Position numbers and translations under genes: made by a program | NCBI GenBank assembly: GCA_011799875.1 | Contig: CM022301.1 | Span: 14,606,443 to 14,670,442 of the forward strand | DNA: 64,000 nucleotides | Direction of reading: 5' to 3' | DNA from: Thinopyrum elongatum | Taxonomy: Eukaryota > Streptophyta > Magnoliopsida > Poales > Poaceae | Notes under the pieces: model-generated | Told to the model about the DNA's origin: nothing | Database searches by the model: none | Seen by the model: only the letters and a program-made list of their open reading frames with translations | Shown here: piece after piece, positions 22,553 to 34,233 of the stretch | Position numbering within the stretch: position 1 is the first letter of the stretch | How the letters are laid out: every line of letters begins with the position of its first letter

Positions 22553-22833
22553 TGATTTACGATGCCGATGATGATGTTATGTGTCGGTTGAACTTGTATA
22601 CTTTCTGTAGCGATGAAACTTTGTGATGTCCACGGTCCCTGCCGAACTTGCGTAATGCTACTTTGTTAGTTTGGGTACGATGACCTGCGTACCTCTAGTT
22701 AATTAGTTTGCGTACTATATGTTGCATCTAGTTGCTAACCCTTTCTTTTTCATGTTGCTCTAGTATATTTTGTTGCATATGATTGTACATTCTCTTGATG
22801 AAGATGCATCTCTAACAGGTACCTAGATTCTTG

Positions 22834-23088
22834 ATGGCGAAGAAGCAGTGCTATGTAGTGTACAAAGGGAAGGTTCCGGGAGTGTACGCCGAGTGGCCTA
22901 AGTGTCAGGCGCAAGTGGATAGGGTGTCGGGCGCCAGCCATAAAGGCTTCAAAAGTAGACAAGAAGCAGAAGCTAGTTACTTGAGGTTCACGCTAGCGCG
23001 AGAGAGGACTCGTAACCGCCGCCTCATGTACTGCATAGTTCCGCTCTTACTCATAGTGATAGCTCTTCTCGCGTATATCATTGTTTAG
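22834..23088 (+). CDS. Small hybrid-binding-domain protein with C-terminal membrane helix
   Basis: 84 residues from ATG 22834, intact. Residues 3-50 (CYVVYKGKVPGVYAEW, CQAQVDRVSGASHKGF, SRQEAEASYL) match the RNase H1 N-terminal domain family (Cauli_VI / hybrid-binding domain, PF01693), which binds RNA-DNA hybrids or dsRNA. A basic segment (RERTRNRR) precedes a single hydrophobic helix of about 20 residues that ends the protein, so it would be tail-anchored with the nucleic-acid-binding side in the cytosol or nucleus. There is no RNase H catalytic domain. It lies 281 bp after the Ulp1-like gene and before the 3' subterminal repeats; an AG acceptor (CTAACAG, 22818) suggests a spliced leader. 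It is the only unbroken gene of element A. The domain call is confident; the function in the transposon is unknown. Confidence 0.75.
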   Translation: MAKKQCYVVYKGKVPGVYAEWPKCQAQVDRVSGASHKGFKSRQEAEASYLRFTLARERTRNRRLMYCIVPLLLIVIALLAYIIV

Positions 23089-23324
23089 ATGGATGACGAT
23101 GTAGTTGCAAGTATTCGAGACTTGTATCGCTATTTTCGAGATGATGACGAGAGACCACTTTGTGTTGGATGATGATTATGATGATGACATGATTTGATGA
23201 GACTATTTGTATGTATATGCTATGATTACATTTGTATGTGTATGATATGCTAGAGATTATTGTATAAAGCCCTAAACAAAATTTAGCAGCACAAAATATG
23301 GAGCAGAAAAAAAAATTCAGAAAC

Positions 23325-23554
23325 TGATAACAGTAGCGCGGGGTATGGCTTTAGCAGCAGCGAGTTCTTAGCAGTAGCGCTCTTTGTTCAAGGGCGCTAC
23401 AGCTATTAGCAGCAGCGCGTGTTGGAGACCGACGCTGCTGCTATCCCTCGATAGCAGTAGCGCGGGTCAAACCGCGCTACTGATAAGAGTTAGCTGTGGC
23501 GCCGTATCAGTAGCGCGGCCACCCGCGCTACTGCTAGGTTTTTCCCTAGTAGTG
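23325..23554. repeat. 3' subterminal repeats and terminus of element A
   Basis: AGCAGTAGCGC-type inverted repeats ending in TTTTCCCTAGTAGTG at 23554, followed by the target duplication CAC. The segment 23089-23325 is AT-rich, with GATGATGATTATGATGATG runs and no gene. Confidence 0.8.
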
Positions 23555-24674
23555 CACCCGCTTTTTCCCAGCTGAAATAGGCTTCTATTATCTGGATCCT
23601 TACATTGTAGCCCCTCAATTAGCACCGAGTGAAGTCTTCCATCAGACCCCAGCTCCATCTTCAACATGACTTCATGGTAGATGATCAGTCCACCCTCGCG
23701 CCCCGTCCACTTCAATCTCCGTGTGTACATCACCTTGAATCAACCCCATGTCATAGTCTTATCGAAGTCACACAAGCCCTTAAGCCTGTGTCACGTGTTT
23801 CCACGCCCAGAAGTCGGTCAACATCAGCATCACGCTCCTATGTCGTCGTCGCCGATCCCACCACCGTCTTCTGTACCAACCGACTTACGTCGATCCGTCA
23901 GACTGTCCAGCCCGACCCAGTCGAACCTCTCCAGCTGCATGACACGCTCAAGGCTCCCAAATCGTCTTTCGCAAATTTTAATCCATCACATGATAATTCC
24001 ATCTTAGCTGGCTTGACTTCCCACAACGCCTTCAAGCATCCATGTTGTGCCAACAAATTTTCACCTTTGTCTGCCATAACCCAAAGCTTCCAATTCCGTC
24101 GAACTTCTCCACCTCAAATCTGATACCCGATGACGCCATGGTTCTTTGCACGGCTGACCCTACGAAAAATAACTAAGATTCTTACCATGATGCACAAGTA
24201 CACACAGATGCACAGTAGCAAATCCAACAAAAAATTGGCCTTCACGTCGTGTCTCCTGTTGCTTCCAATGCCTCTTGATGGACGCGTAAGTATCAATGGA
24301 TTTACTGCTTGCCGATTCGATCTGCCTGCCTTGCGTGGCACATGAGGACTCGGTCCTCCTTTTTTTGTCTCAAAACAAATCTCCGGTCTCTGCTCTTTCC
24401 TGCTGTACACGACCGGATCCAGCACGATCCGCCGCTTGGTCCGTGTCTCGCTGCCTGCAGCTTTGCGGCTTCCGCCAGCTGGGCCGGTGCCCAACACGTG
24501 CCTTTGGGCCTCCGCAGCGTCGATCGATGCCTCCTGCCCTGCGCGACGCGTTGCTGCTGATGCCTGTACGCTCGCCCGATCAATCCAAAATCGCCGCAAG
24601 CCGAGACTGCGCACACGTACCTTCCTCTCAATCAGCAATCCACCGCCTCTGAACAGCCTAGCACTGATATCACT

Positions 24675-25049
24675 TGTTAGAATAAATTCGAGGTATATAG
24701 TTGATCTATCGAGAACTAAGCAATCACACGAGCACGACATCGAGATTTGTTAACGAGGTTCATTAATATGGCTACATCCCCGTGCTTGACTACGGGCGCT
24801 TCTCCCTGTGACACCATCACAATACCGCACCCGGTCGCCCTGGACGCCGGCACATGCCGCCGGCTTCCCCTGCATTCCTGTGCTATTATGTTGGCATAGG
24901 TTACATCGTGTGTCTACCCTCGCTATACATGAGAGGCCTAGGATACAAGTGTCCTACTAGAACACGACTCCATATCCTATCTAAACACAATACTACTCAG
25001 AGTCCAACTATAACCTACCTTGTACACAATATTCGACACAACTCTAACA
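24675..25049 (-). repeat. LTR (right in the window, 5' LTR of the element)
   Basis: 375 bp, TGTTAG...CTAACA, followed by target duplication GAAAG at 25050-25054. It differs from 12738-13113 by scattered substitutions (for example ATTCGAGGTATATAG against ATCCGAGGCACATAG). Confidence 0.85.
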
Positions 25050-25054
25050 GAAAG

Positions 25055-25237
25055 GCATGACTAGAAACTCGAAGAGCCCCTTGTGGGTGCGGGATGTTGT
25101 CTTGTGGATGTCATTGACGTGCATTCTAGTTTGGTGGTATCCCAAACGCAAGTCCAACTTAGTGAAATAGCATGCACCCTTGAGATTGTCGAGAAGCTCT
25201 TCCACCACTGGGATGGGGAACTTGTCTTTGTAGCCAC
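25055..25237 (-). pseudogene. Ty3/gypsy reverse-transcriptase remnant, upstream half
   Basis: On the minus strand it encodes [45 protein letters not shown] and FEFLVMPF, classic Ty3/gypsy RT blocks. It breaks at GAAAG, where the LTR element is inserted. The continuing half is at 12572-12737 (and 3179-3344 in unit 1). Upstream of GYKDK (25238 onward) the RT similarity stops. Confidence 0.85.
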
Positions 25238-26125
25238 TGTGTATTTCAAAAATCACAAAACAAGAAAGAATCTTGTGTGAGGGAGAGGGAGAGGTGTGAG
25301 GGTGAGTACAATTGGATGTAGAGTGTATTTTCCATAAATTTTTATGTGACACTCTTGACTTTTGTAATTTTGCATGTTAGAAAAGATGTTGATAGACATA
25401 TGCTGGGATCATTTTGATCAAGGAAATGATTTAGATGCCGAAATAGAGTTTGGGTAAGTTAATTCTATGTTGTAACTATGAATGGCTTGATTCATGCTGA
25501 CCATGGCACTAACAATTATGTTTCGGTTCGTTAATTCTATGAATTGCTTTACATGTGAAAATATTTGATGCTATCGAACTTTGCCGGAAAACTAGAAACT
25601 TGATTGTAATTGTATCGGATCATGGAGAGGACATTGTAAAAGGTAAACATCTCTCTATTATAAGTCATTCCAAATATACATCAACTCTAACCGTGATACA
25701 AAATTTCGTAGGCGCTTACCCTATCACGGGTAAAGAAGCATGTCAACCTCTTATGATTCTTAAGCTGGGACTGAGAGAGGTAAGCATCTTCCCTTTTAAC
25801 ATAGTTTAGATTCAACACGTTTTAACTAAAATTCGAAGGTTATATAGGAGATTGTCATGTGCAGTAAAAAACTTCTTGAAGAAATCGTGTTATTTCTCTT
25901 ATCTAGTTGTGTTTGCATTGGAAAAACACACTATTTTGATCAATCTTTAGCTAGCAATTTAACCACCGGTCGCGGGCGAAACATGCTCTCCAAAGTTGTA
26001 TGGCCGAACATTTATGTTTTTGATTTGTGTAGGCACTTACCTACCGCTGGCCTTCATGGACGAATCAATGTAATTTACCCGTGCATTTTAGTTGCAAATT
26101 TAAGTTTGGCGTAATCTTTTTTTTT

Positions 26126-26460
26126 TTGTGTGTTCTTAGACAAAAACTTTAAATTATGGTGCTTATGGACAGTAAAAGCAGCTTATATTTAGAAAATAAC
26201 CTATATTTAGAGAAGAACAGAACATGTCCTTGACTACTACTCCCTTCATATCAAAATATAAGGCGTTTTTTGACAGTACGACTGTCAAAAAACGCCTTAT
26301 ATTTTGATATAGAGGGAATACTTATCTATGTAATGACGTAGGTGGGTAATTTTCATAAAGTTTTGTGCCGAAAGGCTATTGTCAAGATCAAACGACTGTA
26401 ATTTTGTGAAGTATCAAATTAATTGGTTTCAAGGAGAGCAACTGGCTGGCCATTGGTGCG
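26126..26460. repeat. Dispersed duplicate of 32958-33300
   Basis: About 335 bp (GTGTGTTCTTAGACAAAAAC at the left, GGTGCGACCACTTTGGCATC at the right) are repeated in direct orientation about 6.8 kb downstream, each copy carrying the same Stowaway-like MITE in its middle. Because the MITE is shared, the duplication followed the MITE insertion or both belong to one larger unidentified repeat. Confidence 0.65.
26240..26318. mobile_element. Stowaway-type MITE
   Basis: CTCCCTTCATATCAAAATAT and its inverted copy at the other end form a near-complete palindrome of about 79 bp around TTTTTTGACAGTACGACTG. It is flanked by TA (26238-26239, 26319-26320), as expected for a Tc1/Mariner-derived MITE. Confidence 0.75.
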
Positions 26461-26749
26461 ACCACTTTGGCATCTTCTTCTGTGTTGTTTTGCAGCATGA
26501 TCCAATTTCTCCAACACTCTAGACCGATGGTGATGGCTTGCAAACCTATATTGTGTGGGTGTGGGGTGATGCTCCAACCAATGCTTCTTCGGTGACTTCT
26601 AGATCCCATCTCAAGGGTGAATGGCTACTGCGGTCCTTACAACCTAGTATGGCAAAGCCATTTGCAGGTGTTCATTTGTTTTACTGTTGGTTCAGTGCAA
26701 TTTTCAATCTCCGATGGACAGCGTATAATTGGAGGAAGAAGAATGCTAC

Positions 26750-28711
26750 TATTAGAATTGTGTCAAATATTATTGTACAAGGTAGGTTACAGTTGGACTT
26801 GGTTTTGGACTGTGTGTAGACACGGTATAGGACACTTGTATCCTAGGCCTCTTATATATATCGGGGGTAGACACACGATGTAACATATGCCAACATAATA
26901 GCACAGGCACGCGGGGGAGCCGGCGGTGTGTGCCGGCGCCCGGGCGGCCGGAGGTGCGGTATTGGGACGGTGTCAGGGGGAGGAGCACCCGTAGTTAGAC
27001 CCCGGGGATGTAGCCATGATGGTGAACCTCGTTAACAAATCTCGGTGTCGTGCCTGGTGTGATTGCTTGGTCCTCGGTAGATCGACGGAGCGCCTCAGAT
27101 TTATTCTAACTAGTGGTATCATGAGCAAGGTTTGGTTTGGGGTTGCGGTTGTTTGATCTGGAGGAAGAGAGTCGAAGGATTGATCGGGTCGATGTGAAAA
27201 TCGGCGGCGGGTACTGCAAGTTGCCGGAGAGAATGTTTTGCGACATCGACAGGGATCGGGATTGTTTCGGCCAGATGAAAGCAATTGGGCTGCCAGCGCG
27301 GCGTGTTTCTCGGCGAGGTCGGATGTTCCGATCGAGAGCGCCTCGCGTGCGAGCGGCGGCACATGACAGAGCTCAAAAGGTGGGCCAGCAGCAAGCGACA
27401 GAGAGTCGAAGCCTATTTCAACGGGATAGCGAGAGACACGTGGATCGGACTGGGGCCTAGTGGTTTGATGGAGGCGTGATACTCGGCATCGGTCGGTGAT
27501 GATCGGTGGTTCTCTGCAGTGGGGGTTGAGGCAGTGAGAGCTAGCTACCCGGGAGACTCGACCAGGACAGCAAAGGCTCGACGCGGTGATAGCGGCGAGG
27601 CGTGCGGTAAGCACGGGACACAGCGACAGGCCAAGGCACTGGTGGTCTGACATGTGGTTAGATAAAGTGTGCAGGGGTGCTGAAGCAGTGTTGACGAGTA
27701 CCAGGTTCAAGTTGGTGACTAGATCTATCGAGTTTGACATGTCAGATGGATGAGAGTGGACCATAGGGAATCCGTGAAAGTGACGGAAAGTCTGAAATTG
27801 TCAAAAGCGGAGAGAGTACATGGTCGTATATTCTGTGGTGTTCAGTGCACATGGCAAAGTGCGGATGACAAGTACAGAAGAAGGTGGAGTGCTATAGCTA
27901 TGGGACATGTCAGAGACTATCCGGGAAAAGGGTGAGACAACTGTGAATTTGACTCAGGGTGACACAGGGCGACGGTGAAATTCCTTCAAGTTTCAGACAA
28001 GCAGTACAGAAAGAGCGGTGACGTTGAGTTCAGATAACTCTTATATGTGAAGTTCAATATGTGAGTTGTTCATTTTCATGCAGACAGTAGTCAGTGTGTG
28101 ATGGCGTTGAACGGATTCTTCGGGAGTTGGGAGCACAAAGTAGAATAATGAGGAACTTAATTTTGCTCGAGTGTTGACTGTGAAGAAGACAAGAAGGGAC
28201 TACAGTTGCAGGTGGAGTCACATGGAGTCTGGGAGTAGCAGCGGTGCTCATGGCATATCTCAAGTCCAATGTACATGGAGGTTCGGCGAATGGATGAATT
28301 CAAGGCGGTGAAGAATATTCGCCAAGGTGGAGTTTTTTAGAATTGTGTCGAATATTATTGTACAAGGTAGGTTACAGTTGGACTTGGTTTTGGACTGTGT
28401 GTAGACAGGGTAGGAGTTGTGTCCTAATAGGACACTTGTATCCTAGGCCTCTCATATATATCGGGGGTAGACACACGATGTAACATATACCAACATAATA
28501 GCACAGGCACGCGGGGGAGCCGGCGGTGTGTGCCGGCGCCCGGGCGGCCGGAGGTACGGTATTGGGACGGTGTCACGGGGAGGAGCGCCCGTAGTCAGGC
28601 CCCGGGGATGTAGCCATGATGGTGAACCTCATTAACAAATCTCGGTGTCGTGCCTGATGTGACAGCTTGGTCCTCGGTAGATCGACGGAGTGCCTCGAAT
28701 TTATTCTAACA
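26750..28711 (+). mobile_element. Small non-coding Copia-like LTR element, complete
   Basis: LTRs at 26750-27111 and 28335-28711, target duplication GCTAC at 26745-26749 and 28712-28716. A primer-binding site TGGTATCATGAGC (27114-27126, close to the initiator-Met-tRNA complement) follows the 5' LTR, and a purine-rich tract (AAGGTGGAG) precedes the 3' LTR. The 1.2-kb interior has no gag or pol motif, so it needs help in trans. The terminal TG is mutated to TA in the 5' LTR and to TT in the 3' LTR. It is the same family as 12738-25049, in the opposite orientation. Confidence 0.88.
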
Positions 28712-28719
28712 GCTACTAT

Positions 28720-30878
28720 CACTAGTAGAAAAAGGGCCTTTAGTCCCGGTTCTGTTACGAACCGGGACTAAAGGCCCTCCACGTGGCCGCTGGCTGGGCG
28801 TTACCAACCAGGACTAAAGGAATTTTTTTGAAAAAAAAATTTCAAAAATTTTTTTCAAATTTTTTTTTGAAATTTTTTTCCGATTTTCAAATCTTTGAAT
28901 TATTTGACAATTTAATCTCTAATCAACCCTCCTCACTGCTTCAGAATTTAATCTCTAATCTCTAATTAGCACTCATTCCAAATCGTCTAACTTCCCGGCC
29001 GGTCACCCATCCTCTCACTACTCCAGCCCCAGCACGCTTAACTTTCAGGTTCTATTCCCTCTAGTTTTCAAATCTACACTTGTTGTTTTTCTGACAATAG
29101 TAAGCTATCAATCCTGTTAACCCTTAGGTCTTGATGTCACATGATTTAATTTTTTGAATTCCAAATAATTATTAAAATAAACAACAATGATTAACAAACA
29201 ACAATGATTAATTTAAAAACTAAAAAATATTTCAAAAAAATCAAAAAATCTCAAAAAACAAAAAAAAAATCAAAAAATCTAAAATAATACAAAAATTTCA
29301 AAATAAAATAAGTAATAATAATATTGAATTTCAATGAAAATAAAATAAGTAATATTATTATTATTATTATTCCGTTTATTCATTTAATATGGCATAATTA
29401 ATATCTTTAAATCTGTAAATCGAAATTCGACAAATAATATATCCATTATTATCAAAAAAATGTGACCATGATGTCACACGCTTCACCGTTTGAGTTTGAA
29501 AGTATTATTCTAAAAAACAATAATTATTTAGTAGTTTGACCACAGTTTGACCACTGTTTGACTAGAGTTTGACCACATTTCATTTTTTTAAACTTATATT
29601 AACTGAAGAATTTTTGTGTGTTCAATAAGAACAATTCAAAGCCACATCCTCAAATTTCAATCATTTCTGACTTCATTTGCTATTTTTCATGCATTTAATG
29701 ATTTTTTTGAGCTAAATTAGCCCGAAATTGAAAAGCACTACAAATGAACTCTGAAAAGGTTGAAACTTGGCAAGGTATCATCATTTCACCCAAATAGCTT
29801 GTGCTAAAAAGTTGAGAGGGTTATGGCAAAAATTGGATGCACTTTGTGTACAAACTGGACCATCTCTTTCGAAGTAACAGGGTTTCAGACGAAAACTCAG
29901 CTATTACAAAGACATTTTATTTTTTTAATCTTATTTCAACTCCAGAATTTTTGTGTGTTCAATATGAACCATTCAAAGTCACATCCTTAAATTTCAACCT
30001 TTTTTGACTTTATTTGTTATTTTTTCATGCATTTAATGATTTTTTGAGCTAAATTATCCTGAAATTGAAAAGCACTACAAATGAACTCTGAAAACCCTAA
30101 ACCCGGGACTTAAAACGTCCGAAACTCTATTCTAAACAGTAAACATTAAAGGGTCAAACTCTAAAACATAACCCTAAACTTAGAAATCTAAACCCTAGCC
30201 TTAAACCCTAAAATCGTCTAAAACGTCCAAAAACTCTATTTTCCCTTTGAAATTTGGTGATTTTAAAAATTTGTCGAAACGGAAAACTTGTTGTTTCATC
30301 GGACAAAACTTTTTTTTCTGCAAATTTTGATACATTATTTGTATTTTTCTGAATTACAATGATTTAGTTATGATTTTTCTAACATTAACGTGGTAAAGTG
30401 GTTTAGGGTTTAGGGCCCCCCCCCCTTTAGTCCCGGTTGGTATCTCCAACCGGGACTAAAGATAGACTTTTAGTCCCGGTTGAAGACACCAACCGAGACT
30501 AAAGGGCTGGGAAAAAATTTTGAAAAAAAAATTATTGAAAATTTTTTTTGAAAAAAAAATTTGAATTTTTTTTTCAGTCCCGGTTGGTATCTCCAACCGG
30601 GACTAAAGGGGCCTTTAGTCCCGGTTGGAGATACCAACCGGGACTAAAGGGGTTGGCACCGTTCGAGGCCGGTCGCAGACCCTTTAGTCCCGGTTGGTTG
30701 TGCCAGCCCCTTTAGTCCCGGTTGGTATCTCCAACCGGGACTAAAGGTCCCGTTCGAACCGGGACTGATGCCTGCGCCTCACGAACCGGGACTAATGCCA
30801 CCTTTGGTCCCGGTTCATGAGTGAACCGGGATTAATGCCCTTATCCTGCCTCAACCAAAGCCCTGTTTTCTAATAGTG
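28720..30878 (+). mobile_element. Non-autonomous CACTA element (2.2 kb)
   Basis: It starts CACTAGTAGAAAAAGGGC and ends GCCCTGTTTTCTAATAGTG, with target duplication TAT at 28717-28719 and 30879-30881. Both ends carry CCCGGTTGG-type hairpins (28740-28820 and about 30420-30840). The AT-rich middle holds about one and a half copies of the 330-bp unit (29640-30090), so it is a deletion derivative of the B/D/E lineage. There is no coding sequence. The strand is arbitrary. Confidence 0.88.
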
Positions 30879-31070
30879 TATGTTTTGCATTATAATTTAT
30901 TTTGCACTGGTCGGTCTGTGTTAGTCGTCTTTCTATTAAAATGGTTATTCTTCTCCTGGAATATCGAATATAATATGACCTTTCGGGTGTCACCTTAAAA
31001 AACGGTTGGATGCTTCTAATTATTTTTAACATATATTATGCTTTCAATATATACTACTAGTAGATATGTA

Positions 31071-31128
31071 CTTCCTCCGTCCCAAAATAAGTTGTACTAA
31101 ATCAGTGACACTTATTTTAGGACAGAGT
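31071..31128. mobile_element. Short Stowaway-like MITE
   Basis: CTTCCTCCGTCCCAAAATAAG pairs with CTTATTTTAGGACAGAG at the other end. TA lies at 31069-31070 on the left. The right edge is approximate. Confidence 0.6.
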
Positions 31129-33071
31129 GTGTATATCGGAGAAAAACCTTCATTGTTTTAACACACCCATCACACACCCTGCCGCCGGTCTTCGCAAAAG
31201 AACAAATTAAAATGAAGTTCGGCCAAGAAAGAACAACTTGGGATGAATACAAAAAACATGTCCAGAATTTGCCAAAAGCGATGCAACATCTAGCTTACAG
31301 GACATCAAAGATATACATGCATCACACATCATCAACTTTCAGGTAGCCAAACGACGCTCACATTAAAGCATGTCCAGTTTGAACTGAAGATGAGATGCAT
31401 ACAGTAACATCATGTAAAAAAAACTGCAAAGAAGCACATACCAACGAATTCCATATGCAAGAATGAGTTTCCCGAATCATGATTTTGTAACAGTGCAGAT
31501 AAGTTTTTATCTATTTTTCTTTGTTGTATACATCCAGCGGTACGCCAAACCTAGCAGTAGCATGCATACAATACATGTTGGAACAACACACCAGGAATAC
31601 CAAAACATGGTACTCTGCCACGAAAAAAAAGACGATCAGAACATGGACGGCATTGCAACCCAAAACTTGTGTGAGTTGGCCCTCTTCCAACTATAACAAG
31701 CCAGCTCCTCAAAAAAAAAAAAAAAACATAGTCCGCACTAACTTGTGTGAAACTGCTCTCTTCTGACTACCATTAGCCATAGCTCTTAATTAGAATAGAC
31801 CATATTGTCTGAAAAATCTGCAACTAATTCTTATTGATTTAAGGTGCAAACTTCATGCATGGAACAGTACACCCAAGGCTGCACTATTACATAATACTAC
31901 TTCTGGTCCCCCATGCCTTGATGAATACTTACTCTGAAATATTCATAAGCAGAAGACGCTAATATTAAATACTATGAGACACTAATTGCACAACATCAAA
32001 GCGTATTTCACACATATCTTGATCATTCATCTTATCAAATCATCAATTAGGCTCTGTCCTATACCTCCCCCAAGTGTCCATTCCCATGGTCTGGATCCTT
32101 GGGACCTGCTGCAGTGAGTCTAACAACCGAAGGTCCTTTTTCTAACTGAATTTGTGTATATAGCTTTGTAGCATGTTTTCTCAACATACCTACAGAACAA
32201 GTGATTGGAGTGCTCCTAAAAGGAACTAATAAAATAGTTTCTTGTTTTATCCTAAGCTATCTAGAAGAGTGAGTTTCTGCCAGTTCAACATAAAAACCAT
32301 TGTGTCAGTTGCAAGCTATTTGCTCAATATTTACGGTAACTGGTCCTTTAGATTTGCATTCAGCGCAAAATTAATTCCTCACCTCAGTTCAAGAGTTTTG
32401 GTAGGAAGAGCACAAGGCAAGATTCAACCCTCACTGACCTGAGTGACACACCTGTTGTTGAGAAAAACATCCCCAAGTTGAATTATTGGGTTCAGATGAA
32501 TTTTCCTAAACAATGACATGATATATAGGTTACAAGTAAATAATTTAATCCGTGTGCTAAAATATAGCATGGTAAGCAAAAAATGGTCTTTACACGACAT
32601 TTCATATTTCACAAAAGACATGGAGGTTGGTTATTCAGAAAAATGACATAAAGGTTCATTTATTTAGACATACATGGTAGTTTCTATATTCCCGTGGAGA
32701 TAAAAAACAAAATATTTTTCCAACTTCCTCCAAAACATCTAGCGCTGATTGAGGAAGACATCAACCAACCAGGTGCTACTGTTTGGATGTACAGAGATGA
32801 GTTGCTCGTAATTTATCTCTAAACTACACTTGTTATCTGCAAAATTGGGAAGTAAAGATCAAATGAGCAATCAACTATAAGCCACACCCGGCACCTTTCT
32901 TTCATGTAGACCAGTGGAAAAGTAGAGAAAACAATACTTCAAACTCTCTCTATGTGTGTGTGTGTTCTTAGGCAAAAACTTAAAATTATGGTGCCTATGG
33001 ATCGTAAAAGCAGCTTATCTTAGAGAATAACCTATATTTTAGAGCAGAACAGAACATGTCCTTGGCTACTA

Positions 33072-33146
33072 CTCCCTATCAAAATATAAGACGTTTTGAC
33101 ACTATGAGAGTGTCAAAAAACGTCTTATATTTTGATACATAAGGAT
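33072..33146. mobile_element. Stowaway-type MITE inside the duplicated block
   Basis: Near-palindrome of ATCAAAATATAAGACGTTTT and its complement around ACACTATGAGAGTGT, flanked by TA. It matches 26240-26318. The repeated host block around it is 32958-33300. Confidence 0.7.
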
Positions 33147-34233
33147 TACTTATTTATGTAATGACAAAGATGGGTAATTTTCATAAAATTTTATGTGGAA
33201 AGGCTATTGTCAAGATCAAACAGCTGTAATTTTGTGAAGTATCAAATTAATTGGCTTTAAGGAGAGCAACTGTTGACCATTGGTGCGACCACTTTGACAT
33301 CGCTATGAGGGGTCCTGTGTGGCTCAGTTTTACTATTTAGTAATATATTTAAGTTAAAAAAAATAGTTTGTATGTTAATCCTTTCAGACCATCTACATAA
33401 GAAGCTCATTGGACACATCACCCATGCACACTGCTAGATCATGTCAGCGCAAATTCTCTCAATCATGTGCAAGTGATACAACACAACATCATACCATTGT
33501 GCCGCCCACTTGCATGGATCAATAATCCTTGGTTTGTTTGACAGAACTTGAATGGTGGCTCAGTTACATCTGAAAGGAAACTAGCCGCGGGATTTACAAT
33601 ACTGAACTATCAAAAAAGCCCCTAACGCCTGGATCTACTACACAAATTCTAAGGTGGCCTTGTGATATCTGAGCCATTGGATTACAATGATGTTAGATGT
33701 GACATCCAATAATTTCAGTTTGTTTCAACTGATATTACTAATACAAACATGACCTTTATGTAGTCGCTTCCTCCACTTTGCAAATACTTCACTTGGATAG
33801 ATATATAATGAAGTACCAAAAGATGTCCAACAGGATCAATATCGAGATTGCATACGGAGACAACACCTGATCGAGGAAGCCTTTGCACGGGCTCCCGTGG
33901 AGAGGGAGCGTCGTGAGAAGAAGGAGCGCAAGAAGCGTGAGGGTAAGAAAACTTGCAAGGGCTCGCGATGCACAAGAGGAGGACGAGGCACGTGACAAGA
34001 AAGGGAAATGACCACGTACACTCAATAGACAAAGGGTTAACGGCACCGGCATGGATGATGGACTGGACAGGCTTCTGTCGCCGACAGGTGGGGTCAGGTC
34101 CCACCTGTCGGGTCACTATCTCTCCTCCCTTCTCCTTCTGCCTCCTCTCCTCTTCCCCGATCCCGTGGCTGGGTGTTCGGCTCCGGCGGGATTCCGGTGC
34201 TCCGGTGGGCTTCTCGGGCAAGCGAGCGGTGCT

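Larger units (their letters stand above)
13745..23554 (+). mobile_element. CACTA element A, complete ends (9.8 kb)
   Basis: The 5' end CACTACTAGGGAAAA (13745) and the 3' end TTTTCCCTAGTAGTG (23554) are matching inverted termini. The 3-bp target duplication CAC lies at 13742-13744 and 23555-23557. In order it holds AGCAGTAGCGC-type subterminal repeats, leader, TNP2 transposase (broken), internal repeats, Transposase_24/Ulp1-like gene (broken), a small hybrid-binding-domain membrane protein gene (open) and 3' subterminal repeats. It inserted into the non-coding LTR element. Its terminal repeats are unrelated in sequence to those of B, D and E, so it is a distinct CACTA lineage. Confidence 0.9.
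12738..25049 (-). mobile_element. Small non-coding Copia-like LTR element, interrupted by CACTA A
   Basis: Two LTRs (12738-13113 and 24675-25049, 376 and 375 bp) with TGTTAG...CTAACA ends are flanked by the 5-bp duplication GAAAG at 12733-12737 and 25050-25054. The internal part is 13114-13741 and 23558-24674, about 1.7 kb without CACTA A. Beside the right LTR, around 24660-24673, a degenerate TGATATCAG is a possible initiator-Met-tRNA primer site, so the element points to the minus strand. No gag-pol is visible, so it depends on another element's enzymes. Its LTRs differ at many positions, so it is older than the tandem duplication. Confidence 0.85.
25238..26744. other. Unassigned AT-rich sequence
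   Basis: I recognise no gene here. A short frame at 25555-25809 (IELCRKTRNLIVIVSDHGED and onward) is flanked by possible splice signals but has no family I know. The stretch at 26126-26460 is duplicated at 32958-33300 and contains a MITE. Confidence 0.4.

Noticed and set aside
24114..24740. Minus-strand ORF of 208 codons
   Set aside because: It spans the LTR border and internal non-coding region of the small LTR element, with no recognisable domain.
25555..25809. Possible exon (IELCRKTRNLIVIVSDHGED)
   Set aside because: It is a short frame without a recognised family and without supporting neighbouring exons; noted only as unassigned sequence.
30410..30840. Strong CCCGGTTGG hairpins that could be called miRNA precursors
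   Set aside because: They are the subterminal repeats of the non-autonomous CACTA and repeat many times in the window. Small RNAs from them are possible, but a miRNA gene is not supported.
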